55,235 nt of DNA from Roseovarius salincola. GTDB lineage: Bacteria; Pseudomonadota; Alphaproteobacteria; Rhodobacterales; Rhodobacteraceae. The notes under the pieces were generated by a model, which searched no databases, was not told the DNA's origin, and worked only from the letters and a program-made list of their open reading frames with translations. Positions 1 through 8,219 of this stretch are shown piece by piece (position 1 is the first letter of the stretch; every line of letters starts with the position of its first letter). The stretch covers positions 1-55,235 of the forward strand of contig NZ_JAPTNL010000020.1 of the NCBI RefSeq assembly GCF_026891095.1. Reading direction: 5' to 3'. The translations under genes were made by a program, and so were the position numbers.

Positions 1-798
1 GCCAGCTATTTGGGGAGCGCACGCGCCATGGCGCTTGGTGCCCCACCACTGGCCTGGTTTTGCGCCGCCAAGTGGCCGGTTTTGTCTCCGCCGTTGACAG
101 GTCTGAACTTCTCGCCGTTCTATGATTCCTATGACTGGTCGCGCCTCACCGAAGGCATGGTCGTTTCGGTCAAACTGATCGCGGCCATCGTCACGGTGTC
201 GCTGGTGATCGGCGTGATCGGCGCCGGCGCGCAGACCTCGCGCCTGCGGCCCGTGCGCTGGTTCGTGGCCGCCTATATCGAGATTTTCAGGAACACGCCG
301 CCGATCGTGCAGCTCTTGTTCTTCTATTTCGGCCTTGGCGCGATCACGCCGCAGGTCGATATGGGGGGCTGGTATGAACCCATGATCGGGTCGTTCGGCT
401 GGGCGGTGATCGCCATCGGCATCTTCGGCGGAAGCTACAATGTCGAGATCTTCCGCTCCGGCGTGGAAGCGGTGCCGACCGCAACCACCGAGGCCGCGGA
501 ATCGCTCGGCTTCTCCAATTTCAAGATATTCGTCTATATCACCCTGCCGCTCGCCTTCCGCTTCTGTCTTCCGGCGTTGACGAACAACATCGTCAGCCTG
601 GCCAAGACATCGTCGCTGGCCTATGTGATTGCGGTCCCTGAAATCACCTACTCCCTCAGCGGCATCTGGTCGGACAATGTGAACGTGCCCGAGATGATGC
701 TTTTGCTGTTCACCTATTACATTGTGCTTGTCGCGATCATCGCCAAGGCGATGTCGCTGCTCGAGCGCAAGCTTGCATTGCCGGGGTACGGGCAATGA
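1..798 (+). CDS. Amino-acid ABC transporter permease, 5' end beyond window
   Basis: Inner-membrane permease of a polar amino-acid (HisM/GlnP-type) ABC importer. The reading frame is open from base 1, so the true start may lie upstream; the first in-window start codons are TTG at 10 and ATG at 28. The membrane segments follow the family pattern, with an early helix VSVKLIAAIVTVSLVIGVIG and the motif EIFRNTPPIVQLLFFYFGL. The cytoplasmic EAA loop that docks on the ATPase is visible as EAAESLGFSNFKIF-(x)4-LPLAF. The stop overlaps the next permease start by four bases (ATGA), so the two are translationally coupled. The binding protein is probably upstream, outside the window. The substrate cannot be read from the sequence. 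Confidence 0.9.
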   Translation, partial: ASYLGSARAMALGAPPLAWFCAAKWPVLSPPLTGLNFSPFYDSYDWSRLTEGMVVSVKLIAAIVTVSLVIGVIGAGAQTSRLRPVRWFVAAYIEIFRNTPPIVQLLFFYFGLGAITPQVDMGGWYEPMIGSFGWAVIAIGIFGGSYNVEIFRSGVEAVPTATTEAAESLGFSNFKIFVYITLPLAFRFCLPALTNNIVSLAKTSSLAYVIAVPEITYSLSGIWSDNVNVPEMMLLLFTYYIVLVAIIAKAMSLLERKLALPGYGQ

Positions 799-1592
799 GC
801 GCATATAACGTGACACGGATGACATGGCGCGCCCCGGTGCTGGCGCTCGGTCTCTGCGTGGCCGGAACGGTCGCCGCAATGGCTCAGCAGGGCGGCGATG
901 CCCGCCCCGGCGCACTTGCGACGCTGGTGACATGGATGCCTTTCATCCTCGAGGGGTTCGTGCTCAACCTTGTCATGAGCATCCTTGCGATGGCGATCGC
1001 GACCGTCACCGGCGTGATCCTGGGGTTCATGCAGATCAGCCCGATCCAGGTCATTCGCCTGCCCGCCAAGCTGGTGACCCACCTCTTCCGCAATTCGCCC
1101 TGGCTGGTGATCCTCTTCGCGATCATGTTCCTGATCCCGTTTCAGGTCCCCATGCCGGGCGGGGGCACGGTGATGATCCCGGACTGGGTCAAGGCGACGA
1201 TCGGTTTCGCGCTGCCCGTGATGGCGAATATTTCCGAGATTCTGCGCGGCGCGGTGGCGTCGATCCCGTCGGGCCAGTGGGAAAGCGCCGAAAGCCTCGC
1301 ATTCACCCGATTCCAGACCCTTCGCTACATTATTTTGCCGCAATGCATCCGCCGGATGATGCCGCCCTGGATGAACTGGTACGCGCTGTTGACGCTGATG
1401 ACCCCGATGGCCGCGATCCTTGGCGTGAACGAGGCACTGGGCAATACGCAGGCGGCGATGGAAGCCGCCGGCGCGCGCCCCGAACTGCTGGTGCCGTTCT
1501 ACCTGTTCCTGATGACGATTTTCTTCGTCTTCATCTATCCGATTTCAATTTACACCCGCCGGCTCGAACGCCGTTTCGCCGCCGGGTCCTGA
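795..1592 (+). CDS. Amino-acid ABC transporter permease (second subunit)
   Basis: Second HisQ/HisM-type permease of the same importer, 265 aa. The N-terminus carries a hydrophobic stretch ending near residue 30 (AGTVAAMAQQGG), which resembles a signal sequence or an extra first helix. The family signature LFRNSPWLVILFAIMFL is present, and the EAA loop reads ESAESLAFTRFQTLRYIILP. The gene starts inside the end of the preceding permease and is followed 18 bases later by the ATPase gene, so the three form one transcription unit. Two different permeases imply a heterodimeric membrane channel. Confidence 0.9.
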   Translation: MSAYNVTRMTWRAPVLALGLCVAGTVAAMAQQGGDARPGALATLVTWMPFILEGFVLNLVMSILAMAIATVTGVILGFMQISPIQVIRLPAKLVTHLFRNSPWLVILFAIMFLIPFQVPMPGGGTVMIPDWVKATIGFALPVMANISEILRGAVASIPSGQWESAESLAFTRFQTLRYIILPQCIRRMMPPWMNWYALLTLMTPMAAILGVNEALGNTQAAMEAAGARPELLVPFYLFLMTIFFVFIYPISIYTRRLERRFAAGS

Positions 1593-1610
1593 CGCAGGAG
1601 CGATTTACCA

Positions 1611-2369
1611 ATGACAGTTTCGCAAGGCTGGACACCCGATCAGCCCATCGTCGCGCTCAAGAATGTTCACAAAAGCTTCGGGAATTTCGAAGTCCTCAAG
1701 GGGATCGACCTTACGGTGATGAAGGGCGAGGTGGTCTGCATCATCGGGGCCTCCGGCTCTGGCAAATCGACCCTGATCCGCACGATCAACGGGCTAACCC
1801 CCGTGAACGAAGGCTCCGTTCAGGTCGAGGGGCAGGAGGTCCACGACGGCAATCTCGACAAGCTGGCGCTGCGCCGCAAGGTCGGGATCGTCTTTCAGCA
1901 ATACAACCTGTTTCCGCACCGTACCGTCCTGCAGAACATCATGATGGCGCCCCTCCTTGTGCTGCGCGAGAACAAGGCCGAGGTCGAGGCCCGTGCCCGC
2001 GCGCTTCTGGCCAAGGTCCAGCTCCACGAAAAGGAGAACGCCTATCCGGCCGAGCTGTCGGGCGGGCAGCAGCAGCGCGTCGCCATCGCGCGCAGTCTCT
2101 GCATGCGTCCCGATGTCATGCTGTTCGACGAGGTGACGGCCGCGCTGGATCCCGAAACCGTGGGCGAGGTGCTGTTGACCATCAAGCAACTCGCTGCGGA
2201 CGGGATGACCTGCATTCTGGTCACGCATGAGATGGGCTTCGCCCGCGAGATCTCCGACCGGGTCTATTTCACCGATGCGGGCAGGATCTGCGAAACCGGC
2301 CCGCCGAATGTCCTGTTCGACAATCCGCAGGACCCGCGAACCAAGGAGTTCCTGTCGAAAGTTCTCTGA
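1611..2369 (+). CDS. Amino-acid ABC transporter ATP-binding protein
   Basis: Cytoplasmic ATPase of the importer (GlnQ/HisP family), 252 aa, a normal length. Visible motifs in order are Walker A GASGSGKS near residue 43, the Q-loop FQQYNLFPH, the ABC signature [15 protein letters not shown], Walker [15 protein letters not shown], and the H-loop THEMGFA. Pro in the common DEPTSALDP stretch is Val here, which is conservative. A Shine-Dalgarno AGGAG at 1597-1601 supports the start. The next gene, a flavin oxidoreductase, begins about 70 bases downstream on the same strand and may share the transcript, suggesting that the imported compound is its substrate. Confidence 0.93.
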   Translation: MTVSQGWTPDQPIVALKNVHKSFGNFEVLKGIDLTVMKGEVVCIIGASGSGKSTLIRTINGLTPVNEGSVQVEGQEVHDGNLDKLALRRKVGIVFQQYNLFPHRTVLQNIMMAPLLVLRENKAEVEARARALLAKVQLHEKENAYPAELSGGQQQRVAIARSLCMRPDVMLFDEVTAALDPETVGEVLLTIKQLAADGMTCILVTHEMGFAREISDRVYFTDAGRICETGPPNVLFDNPQDPRTKEFLSKVL

Positions 2370-2440
2370 GGTCTGATGTCCGACAGGTTCCAAACCACCG
2401 GGCGGGGATGAGACCCTTTGCCCGACACGAGAGGTGCGCC

Positions 2441-4474
2441 ATGACGCAAGAACCGACCCCACGCGCAAGCGATCCGCTGCTGGCGCCGCTGACCATCAAG
2501 AAACTCGTGCTGCGCAACCGGCTCCTGAGCACATCGCATGCATGCGGGCTGGAAAAGGACGGGTTTCCGCAAGACGCCTACCAAGCCTATCACGAGGAAA
2601 AGGCGAAAGGCGGGCTGGCGCTGACCATGTTCGGGGGCTCGTCCAATGTGGATATCGACAGCCCCAGCATCTTTCAGCAGCTCAATGTGGGCACCGACAA
2701 GATCATCCCGCATTTTCAGCGCTTCTCGGAACGGATTCACGCCCGTGGCGCCGCGCTGATGTGCCAGATCACACATCTCGGGCGCCGTGGCGATCCCTAT
2801 GCGCAGGACTGGCTGCCGCCGATCGGTCCGTCTCCCATCCGCGAGACATTGCATCGCGGGATTCCGCGCGAAATGGACGAAGACGACATCGCGCGCGTCG
2901 TGCGGGCCTACGGACAGGCCGCGCGCCGTTGCGAGGCCGGCGGCCTTGACGGGATCGAGACCCTGGCATCGGGGCATCTGATCGGGCAGTTCCTTTCGCC
3001 CAAGACCAACGAACGGACAGACCGCTTCGGCGGCTCCCTGGAAAACCGTGTCCGTTTCGCCCTGATGGTGCATGAGGAGATCCGCCGCAATGTCAGCGAC
3101 GATTTCATTGTCGGCATGCGCTATGTCGTGGACGAGGGGATAGACGGGGAACTCACTCCCGACGACTGTATCGAAGCGGCGCGGATCCTTCAGCGGGAGG
3201 GATCCGTCGATTTCTTCAATGCGCTTTATGGCTCGATGGATACATCCCGCTCGCTGTCCGAAGAGGTGTTTCCGGGCATGGGCGTTGCGGCCGCGCCCTG
3301 GGTGACTGCGGTCGGGCGCTTCAAGCGCGAAGTCGACCTGCCGGTCTTTCACGCCGCCAAGCTCTCGGACATGGCATCCGCCCGTTTCGCGGTGGCCGAA
3401 GGGCATGTGGACATGGCCGGACTCACCCGCCCGCAGATCGCCGACCCGCACATGGTCTCCAAGCTGATCGCGGGCGAGGAACACCGGATCCGCCCCTGCG
3501 TCGGCGCGGGGCATTGCCAGTCGCAGCATCGTCCCAAATGCCTGCATAACGCGGCAACCGGGCGGGAGCTCAGCATCGGGCACAGTATCGAAAAAGCCGC
3601 CACGCGCCGCCATGCGGTCGTCGTCGGGGCTGGGCCGGGCGGCCTCGAGGCCGCGCGCATCCTGGCCGAACGCGGCCATGACGTGTCTCTCTTCGAGGCA
3701 GCGCCCCAACCGGGCGGCCAGCTCCTGCTGGCGGCAAGTGGCTGGCGCAAGGATCTTGTCGGGATCATCGACTGGCGCCTTGGTGAACTCGAACGGCTGA
3801 GCGTGCCTGTTCTGTGCAATCGCTTCATGGAACCCGAGGACATTACCGCGCTTGATCCCGACCTCGTGATCCTGGCGACGGGTGGCATCCCGCAGACGGA
3901 TTTCGGCGATGGCGCGGATCTCGTGCTTTCAGCGTGGGACGTGGTCGGGCGACAGGTCAAACCGCAGGGCGATGTCCTGGTCTGGGACGGGACGGGCCGT
4001 CACCCGGCGATGCTGGCGGCGTTCTGCGCGATGGATCAGGGCGCGGATGTTCAGCTTGCCACGATCGACGCGAGCGTGGCCGAGGATCTGGTCTATCCCG
4101 AAGCAACGCGCTGGCAAAAGGAAATGGCGAAATCCGGGCTCCGATCCGACGGCCATCTGCGTCTCGTCAAGGTCAGTCGCGAGGGCAATCGCCTTGCGGC
4201 CACCCTGTTGAACGAACTGACGCATGAACACCGGACACGCGTCGTCGATCAGGTCGTGGTGGAGATGGGGACGCTCCCGATGGACGACCTTTTCGATGGG
4301 TTGAGGGGCGGCGCGTCGAATGGCGGCAAGACCGACATCCACGCGCTCAAGGACTTGCGCCCGCAGCCGCGCCCGCATCCCGGCTTCGAGTTGCACCGCA
4401 TCGGCGACGCGCTTTCGTCACGAAACGTTCATGCGGCCATCTATGACGCCCTGCGGCTCTGCGCCGTGTCATGA
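2441..4474 (+). CDS. FMN/FAD flavin oxidoreductase, trimethylamine/N-methylproline demethylase-like
   Basis: Two-part flavoenzyme, 677 aa. Residues 1 to about 370 form an Old Yellow Enzyme-type barrel (PLTIKKLVLRNRLLSTSHA; QITHLGRRG; HLIGQFLSPKTNERTDRFGG), followed by a nucleotide-binding half with VVVGAGPGGLEAARI near residue 391. The family includes trimethylamine dehydrogenase, 2,4-dienoyl-CoA reductase and the enzymes annotated N-methylproline demethylase. The iron-sulfur motif is odd: cysteines are seen at 353, 359 and 367, while the position of the usual second cysteine is Ala356. ATG 2441 is chosen because GAGG lies six bases upstream; an in-frame ATG at 2408 lacks this. Its place behind an amino-acid importer suggests demethylation of an imported N-methylated amino acid (inference). 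Confidence 0.85.
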   Translation: MTQEPTPRASDPLLAPLTIKKLVLRNRLLSTSHACGLEKDGFPQDAYQAYHEEKAKGGLALTMFGGSSNVDIDSPSIFQQLNVGTDKIIPHFQRFSERIHARGAALMCQITHLGRRGDPYAQDWLPPIGPSPIRETLHRGIPREMDEDDIARVVRAYGQAARRCEAGGLDGIETLASGHLIGQFLSPKTNERTDRFGGSLENRVRFALMVHEEIRRNVSDDFIVGMRYVVDEGIDGELTPDDCIEAARILQREGSVDFFNALYGSMDTSRSLSEEVFPGMGVAAAPWVTAVGRFKREVDLPVFHAAKLSDMASARFAVAEGHVDMAGLTRPQIADPHMVSKLIAGEEHRIRPCVGAGHCQSQHRPKCLHNAATGRELSIGHSIEKAATRRHAVVVGAGPGGLEAARILAERGHDVSLFEAAPQPGGQLLLAASGWRKDLVGIIDWRLGELERLSVPVLCNRFMEPEDITALDPDLVILATGGIPQTDFGDGADLVLSAWDVVGRQVKPQGDVLVWDGTGRHPAMLAAFCAMDQGADVQLATIDASVAEDLVYPEATRWQKEMAKSGLRSDGHLRLVKVSREGNRLAATLLNELTHEHRTRVVDQVVVEMGTLPMDDLFDGLRGGASNGGKTDIHALKDLRPQPRPHPGFELHRIGDALSSRNVHAAIYDALRLCAVS

Positions 4475-4531
4475 TTGAAAACAAGGCCTGCCGCGCCCCC
4501 GGCTTCATTTGGCTAAAAACACCTCGGGGGA

Positions 4532-4564
4532 GTCGCAGCTCGCTGCGACGGGGGCAGCGCCCCC
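4532..4564. repeat. Double hairpin element downstream of the flavoenzyme gene
   Basis: Two adjacent perfect stem-loops: GTCGCAG-CTCG-CTGCGAC at 4532-4549 and GGGGGC-AGC-GCCCCC at 4550-4564, preceded by CACCTCGGGGG. I recall very similar GGGGGCAGCGCCCCC blocks scattered between genes in Rhodobacteraceae genomes, so this may be a dispersed family-specific element. No T-run follows, so it is not a classical intrinsic terminator, although it could stabilise the 3' end of the upstream mRNA. The rest of 4475-4893 holds no convincing gene; the small open frames there lack ribosome sites and family resemblance. Confidence 0.6.
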
Positions 4565-4882
4565 ATCTTGCGGCGGGCCGTTTTGTCTTGAAACACAGGG
4601 TTGAGTTCTGAAGCGATCCGACCCCCGATTAAAGCGGCGCCCCCGCGAGCAGCAATCGTGAGACGGTTTCGACAACGTATCGATTTCAACCTTGCCGCGC
4701 CTCGGAAGAGGGCAGACCGGGGTGTCTCCAGCGCGTGGTTCCGACACTTTTCTGCCACTGTCCAGGCGCATGCATTCCGCATTTACCTGCTTCTCTGCGG
4801 GATGGCTTGTGGCTGTTTGATCGCACAACCGCGATCTCGGATCGAACATGGCAGTCACTCAAAATGATGACAACGGATTCTC

Positions 4883-4888
4883 AAGGAG
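4883..4888 (+). promoter_or_regulatory. Ribosome binding site of the glycine-rich protein
   Basis: AAGGAG five bases before ATG 4894 fixes the start of the Gly-rich protein and excludes the longer in-frame reading that begins near 4735. Confidence 0.75.
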
Positions 4889-4893
4889 ATATC

Positions 4894-5421
4894 ATGCCTC
4901 GTCCATTTAAAATTCTGGCGCTGACTGCGGGTTTGGCCTCAATGATGGTGCTTCCGGTTGCGACAGTTGCAGCTGTCTTTATTGCCGACGTCGCCATCGC
5001 AAAGGGTGCTGGCGGCGGCGGCGCTGGTGGTGGCGGCGGCGCTGGTGGTGGCGGCGGCGCTGGTGGCGGCGGCGGCGGCGCTGGTGGCGGCGGCGGCGGC
5101 GCTGGTGGTGGCGGCGGTGCTGGTGGTGCTGGTGGTGCTGGTGGCGGAGCCGGTGGCGGTAGCGCTGGTGGCCACGGAGATGCTGGTCAGGGAAGTGGGC
5201 CCGGGTCGTCGACAGGAAATCCGGGCAACGATCGTGACGTTGGTCGCGCGGGCGAGACCCCAGATGGTGATGAAGATGGATGGGGCGGCGGCAGCGTTGG
5301 AAAATCGGACGCCGAGACGCAGAGTGCCGATGGCGATGAAGGGTCGGAGAGTGATACTTCTGAGTCGACCGGTGCCAGCGATACGGGATCGGGCGTCACC
5401 GAGGACGAGACACGCGGCTGA
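4894..5421 (+). CDS. Secreted glycine/alanine-repeat protein with acidic tail
   Basis: Predicted 175-aa protein of unknown function. It starts with a basic residue pair and a hydrophobic stretch (residues about 6-35, ending ADVAIAKG) that looks like a signal peptide or single membrane anchor. Residues about 38-93 are almost purely Gly and Ala in units of Ala followed by two to six Gly. The C-terminal third is rich in Asp, Glu, Ser, Thr and Gly with no aromatic core, so it is probably disordered and acidic. No enzyme motif is seen. It stands alone between the flavoenzyme gene and a transposase remnant. It could be a surface or matrix protein; I cannot assign a family. Confidence 0.65.
   Translation: MPRPFKILALTAGLASMMVLPVATVAAVFIADVAIAKGAGGGGAGGGGGAGGGGGAGGGGGGAGGGGGGAGGGGGAGGAGGAGGGAGGGSAGGHGDAGQGSGPGSSTGNPGNDRDVGRAGETPDGDEDGWGGGSVGKSDAETQSADGDEGSESDTSESTGASDTGSGVTEDETRG
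5008..5172 (+). repeat. Degenerate GCT(GGN)n tandem repeat
   Basis: About eight to nine head-to-tail units, each a GCT codon followed by two to six GGN codons, inside the Gly-rich protein gene. Units vary from 9 to 21 bases. The mixed use of GGT and GGC within units resembles expansion by slippage, so copy number could vary between strains. Confidence 0.85.
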
Positions 5422-5528
5422 CACGCTTTCAGGCGAGCGGTCATCACACAGCAGTCGAACGCGGCGCTTGGAGAGCCGAAAGCCGCATTTTCCGGCGAGT
5501 ATTATGAACCCTGTGTATCTGGCCCGGC

Positions 5529-5735
5529 CTACGCGGTTTCAGATACTCCAGCGTCGAAACGCTCGCCGGATATCATGGCGAATTGGTTGCGGGCTGCAAA
5601 CCATTCCCGGACATCGCGGCCGTTTTAGTCGAACCTTCGAATGGCCAGACAGATCAGCTTGGTCACGGCCTCATCCGTCGGGAAGGAGCCTCGCGTCTTG
5701 ATCGATTTCCGGATCACGCTGGATTGCCCATACAG
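5529..5735 (-). pseudogene. C-terminal remnant of an IS256/Mutator-family transposase
   Basis: Reading the minus strand from about 5735 gives SVIRKSIKTRGSFPTDEAV then TKLICLAIRRFD, an in-frame TAA, then NGRDVREWFAARNQF and a short tail ending at a TAG at 5529-5531. The FPTDEA and NGRDVREW-AARNQF blocks are hallmarks of the C-terminus of IS256-type (Mutator) transposases. Similarity stops abruptly at about 5735, where the expected ESLN block is absent, and the catalytic DDE part is missing. With truncation and an internal stop the element is dead. It indicates that a mobile element once inserted between the Gly-rich protein gene and the MFS gene. Confidence 0.8.
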
Positions 5736-6069
5736 ATATTAAGCCGAGCCGGGATGCGACAGGCGCGCGTTCACATGTGTTGTCTTGTATCAATGGGCGT
5801 TTCGCTGTCTGTGCAGGCGGCGGATGAATCGGCGTGGCGCGATCCAAGGTCGTTGGACGGTTTGATCAAGCACCTGGAGGTGTGGCTTCACGTGAAGACA
5901 GACCTGACCTGCCGCGTGGCGAACCCGGCAGGCGTGGTTGGCTGAACTGGGGTTGGAACTGAGCGTGAACTGGTCCGCGATCGTTCTGGGAACCGGATGC
6001 ATGCGGCGTGACATCCATCCGGACTGAGCAGGGCATCTGACGCGTCGGCAGGACCGGCAACCGCGCGCT
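5736..6069. other. Intergenic stretch without recognised gene
   Basis: About 330 bases between the transposase remnant and the MFS stop codon. An open plus-strand frame runs to 5945, but its first part is the reverse of the transposase remnant and the rest matches no family I know, with no ribosome site. It may be further insertion-sequence debris. Confidence 0.4.
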
Positions 6070-7254
6070 TCAGGGCGCGGGTGACGTGGCCGCGCGCTCG
6101 TGCGCATGGCGGTTGCGCAGTATGAGGGCCGTGATCACTGGCAAGGCGGCTGCGGCGATAAACATCGCGTCGGGACTAAATGTATCCGATATGATACCGG
6201 CCGCCGCCGGCCCCAGGATGCTGCCGGCCGCAGTCGCAAGCAGTGCGGCCGTGAAGCTGAACGACGGCAACTGGGGGAAAAGCCTTTCCGACCAGAAGGC
6301 CAGAACGGCACTTGTCATCATCACGTGAATGCCTTGCAGCCCCGCCGATACGATCAGTGCAGGCCAACTTGCGGGTATGACGGCAACCAGAACAAGCGAT
6401 ACCGCGCTTGTCAGCATGAGCAGACGCAAGATACAAGGCAGGCCAATCGCTTGTTTCACGTGTCCGGCAAGAAGCCCGGTCAGACCAAAGACCCCGTAGC
6501 ACAGGAAGACAAAAGCGGGCGTCGCGGCGGTGGGGGTGCCCGGCACGCCGCCATGTGCCCAGAACGCGTCGGGCGCGAACGAGATATAGATTGCCGAGGT
6601 CGCGCCGTAGACGAAGGCGATGGCGAAAAGCGGAATCGCCATGACATGACGCAGCGCGCGCCACGGCATCGTCGTTTCGCGTGCGGGTGGCCTGTCGATC
6701 TGACGCAGGACCGACCAGTTCAGGATGAGCACCGCGAAGCCGGCCAATGCGAAGAAGGTCCAGCAATAGCGCCAAGACAGGTCCGCGAAGACAAGGGCCA
6801 GGGCGGCGAAACCCGCTGCGATCACGCCGACACCGGTGCCTGTGCTGATCAACGAGAGCGCGGTCGGGCGGTCCCAGTCACGAATCTTGCGATGCACCGG
6901 ATCGTTGAACGGCGTCCATGCGAAACCCGCGCTTGAAGCCGCAAGAATGACGCCGAGCGCCAGCATGGCGGCATTCTGCGCAAGCGCGATGATGCTCATG
7001 CCGACCATGGCCGCGAAGAGCCCGGTCAGGACAGGCATCTTGGGGCCCATACGGTTGAGCAAGCTTTGTGCCACCAGCAAGCCGATGAAAAATCCGCAGA
7101 AACCGAGACTGGCGATGAAGCCGACTGTGGAGCTTGAGAGAGCGAAGGTCGATTTGAACTCGGGAACGAAAAGGCCGAACCCCATGCGGCCGGGGCCGTA
7201 GCTGATCGCGGTTGCGGTAAAACCGGCGGCTGAAAGGCTTTGGAAATAGGTTAT
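6070..7254 (-). CDS. MFS transporter, apparent ATA start
   Basis: Major facilitator superfamily permease with hydrophobic segments throughout and a loop NRMGPKMPVL matching the family A-motif region (about residues 67-76). The first ATG in frame is at 7185, but starting there would remove the first membrane segment (YFQSLSAAGFTATAISYGPG). The frame is open upstream, and an ideal AGGAGG at 7260-7265 is followed after five bases by ATA at 7252-7254, then ACC TAT TTC. Starting at ATA gives 394 aa, normal for the family. Either ATA is used as a rare start or the original ATG has mutated. It lies downstream of the spermidine genes on the same strand and could be a polyamine exporter, but nothing in the sequence fixes the substrate. 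Confidence 0.8.
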   Translation of the reverse strand: MTYFQSLSAAGFTATAISYGPGRMGFGLFVPEFKSTFALSSSTVGFIASLGFCGFFIGLLVAQSLLNRMGPKMPVLTGLFAAMVGMSIIALAQNAAMLALGVILAASSAGFAWTPFNDPVHRKIRDWDRPTALSLISTGTGVGVIAAGFAALALVFADLSWRYCWTFFALAGFAVLILNWSVLRQIDRPPARETTMPWRALRHVMAIPLFAIAFVYGATSAIYISFAPDAFWAHGGVPGTPTAATPAFVFLCYGVFGLTGLLAGHVKQAIGLPCILRLLMLTSAVSLVLVAVIPASWPALIVSAGLQGIHVMMTSAVLAFWSERLFPQLPSFSFTAALLATAAGSILGPAAAGIISDTFSPDAMFIAAAALPVITALILRNRHAHERAATSPAP

Positions 7255-7259
7255 GGGCG

Positions 7260-7265
7260 CCTCCT
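7260..7265 (-). promoter_or_regulatory. Consensus Shine-Dalgarno before an ATA codon
   Basis: AGGAGG on the minus strand, five bases from the in-frame ATA at 7254. It is the only good ribosome site near the N-terminus of the MFS gene; ATG 7185 has none as strong. Confidence 0.6.
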
Positions 7266-7324
7266 TTCCCTTGGCAAATTCCTTGCAAAGAAATGAGTTC
7301 CAGCACCGGATAACTTATTTCGGT

Positions 7325-7341
7325 AACGGACGCGATCCGTT
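7325..7341 (-). terminator. Possible hairpin after speB
   Basis: Perfect 6-base stem AACGGA-CGCGA-TCCGTT between the speB stop (7374) and the MFS ribosome site. There is no T-run, so termination is doubtful; it could equally stabilise the transcript end. Confidence 0.3.
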
Positions 7342-7373
7342 CCGTTCGGGTGCCTCTGACATGGCGGCGCGCG

Positions 7374-8219
7374 TCAGAGGCAGCGCCCCATCAGGCGATA
7401 GACGATCTGGGCCGCGGTGAAATCCCAGGCCGCATTGCCGTCGGGTGCGAGTTCCACCAGGTCAAAACCCACGCAGCGCCGCCCTTTGAGCGCATGTTCC
7501 ACAAGGTGAAGCGCCTGGTAGTAATCCAGCCCGCCGGGCACAGGCGTGCCAGTGGCGGGCATCTGCGACGGGTCGAGCCCGTCCACGTCGAAAGAGACAT
7601 AGACCAGCTCGGGGAAATCCGTGGGCAGATCCACCTGATGAATGCGGTTGGTGACGAGCTCCTCTGCATCGCGCCAGAACACCTTGTTCGCCGCGCGGCT
7701 GTCGGCCTCTTGCTGGCAGATCGCGCGCACGCCGAACTGGGCGAGGGGAATCCCTTCTTGCGCCAGGAGGTGCATGACCGAGGCATGCGAGTGTTTCTCG
7801 CCCTCATAGGCGACGCGCAAATCGGCATGAGCGTCGATCTGCACGACCCCCACAGGCTGCCCGAGCGCATGGGCGACACCCATTACCGCGCCGTAGCTGA
7901 GCGAATGTTCACCCCCCAGCGTCACCGGAATGCGGCCAGCCCGCGCCGCCGCTTCTGTGCGAGCGGCCAGACGCGCCATGACCTCGGAGAGGGGGCCGTC
8001 GCAATCGACGGGCGCTTCGGTCAGGATGCCCGCGCGGCAGGGTTCCTGCCCGAGGCAAAGCCGCTCGAGCTCGTTTGAGGCTGCGATGATCGCTGCCGGT
8101 CCGCGTGCGGTGCCCGCCCCGTAAGACACCGTGCGTTCGAGCGGCATCGGGATTACCCGGAAGCGGGCGGATTCGCTTTTCTCGTCGGCACTGAGTTCAC
8201 TGGCGAGAAAGCTGCTCAT
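7374..8219 (-). CDS. speB: Agmatinase
   Basis: Ureohydrolase, 281 aa, converting agmatine to putrescine and urea in the cytoplasm. The dinuclear manganese site is visible in three motifs: GGEHS near residue 102, DAHADLR near 129, and SFDVDGLDPS near 213. Family alternatives are arginase or guanidinobutyrase, but position directly after arginine decarboxylase and the two carboxyspermidine enzymes makes agmatine the likely substrate. Its ATG overlaps the stop of the upstream decarboxylase gene by four bases, so it is the last gene of a four-gene polyamine operon. Length is slightly below the E. coli enzyme. Confidence 0.92.
   Translation of the reverse strand: MSSFLASELSADEKSESARFRVIPMPLERTVSYGAGTARGPAAIIAASNELERLCLGQEPCRAGILTEAPVDCDGPLSEVMARLAARTEAAARAGRIPVTLGGEHSLSYGAVMGVAHALGQPVGVVQIDAHADLRVAYEGEKHSHASVMHLLAQEGIPLAQFGVRAICQQEADSRAANKVFWRDAEELVTNRIHQVDLPTDFPELVYVSFDVDGLDPSQMPATGTPVPGGLDYYQALHLVEHALKGRRCVGFDLVELAPDGNAAWDFTAAQIVYRLMGRCL

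Noticed and set aside
2264..3709. Long open frame of 481 codons on the minus strand
   Set aside because: Lies opposite the ABC ATPase and flavoenzyme genes, with low-complexity Arg/His-rich composition and no family match; a GC-codon shadow.
5008..5172. Repeat block considered as a CRISPR-like array
   Set aside because: Units are short in-frame GCT/GGN codons without spacers; it is a coding low-complexity repeat.
5583..5945. Small plus-strand open frame as a gene
   Set aside because: Its first half is the complement of the transposase remnant, and no ribosome site or family supports it.
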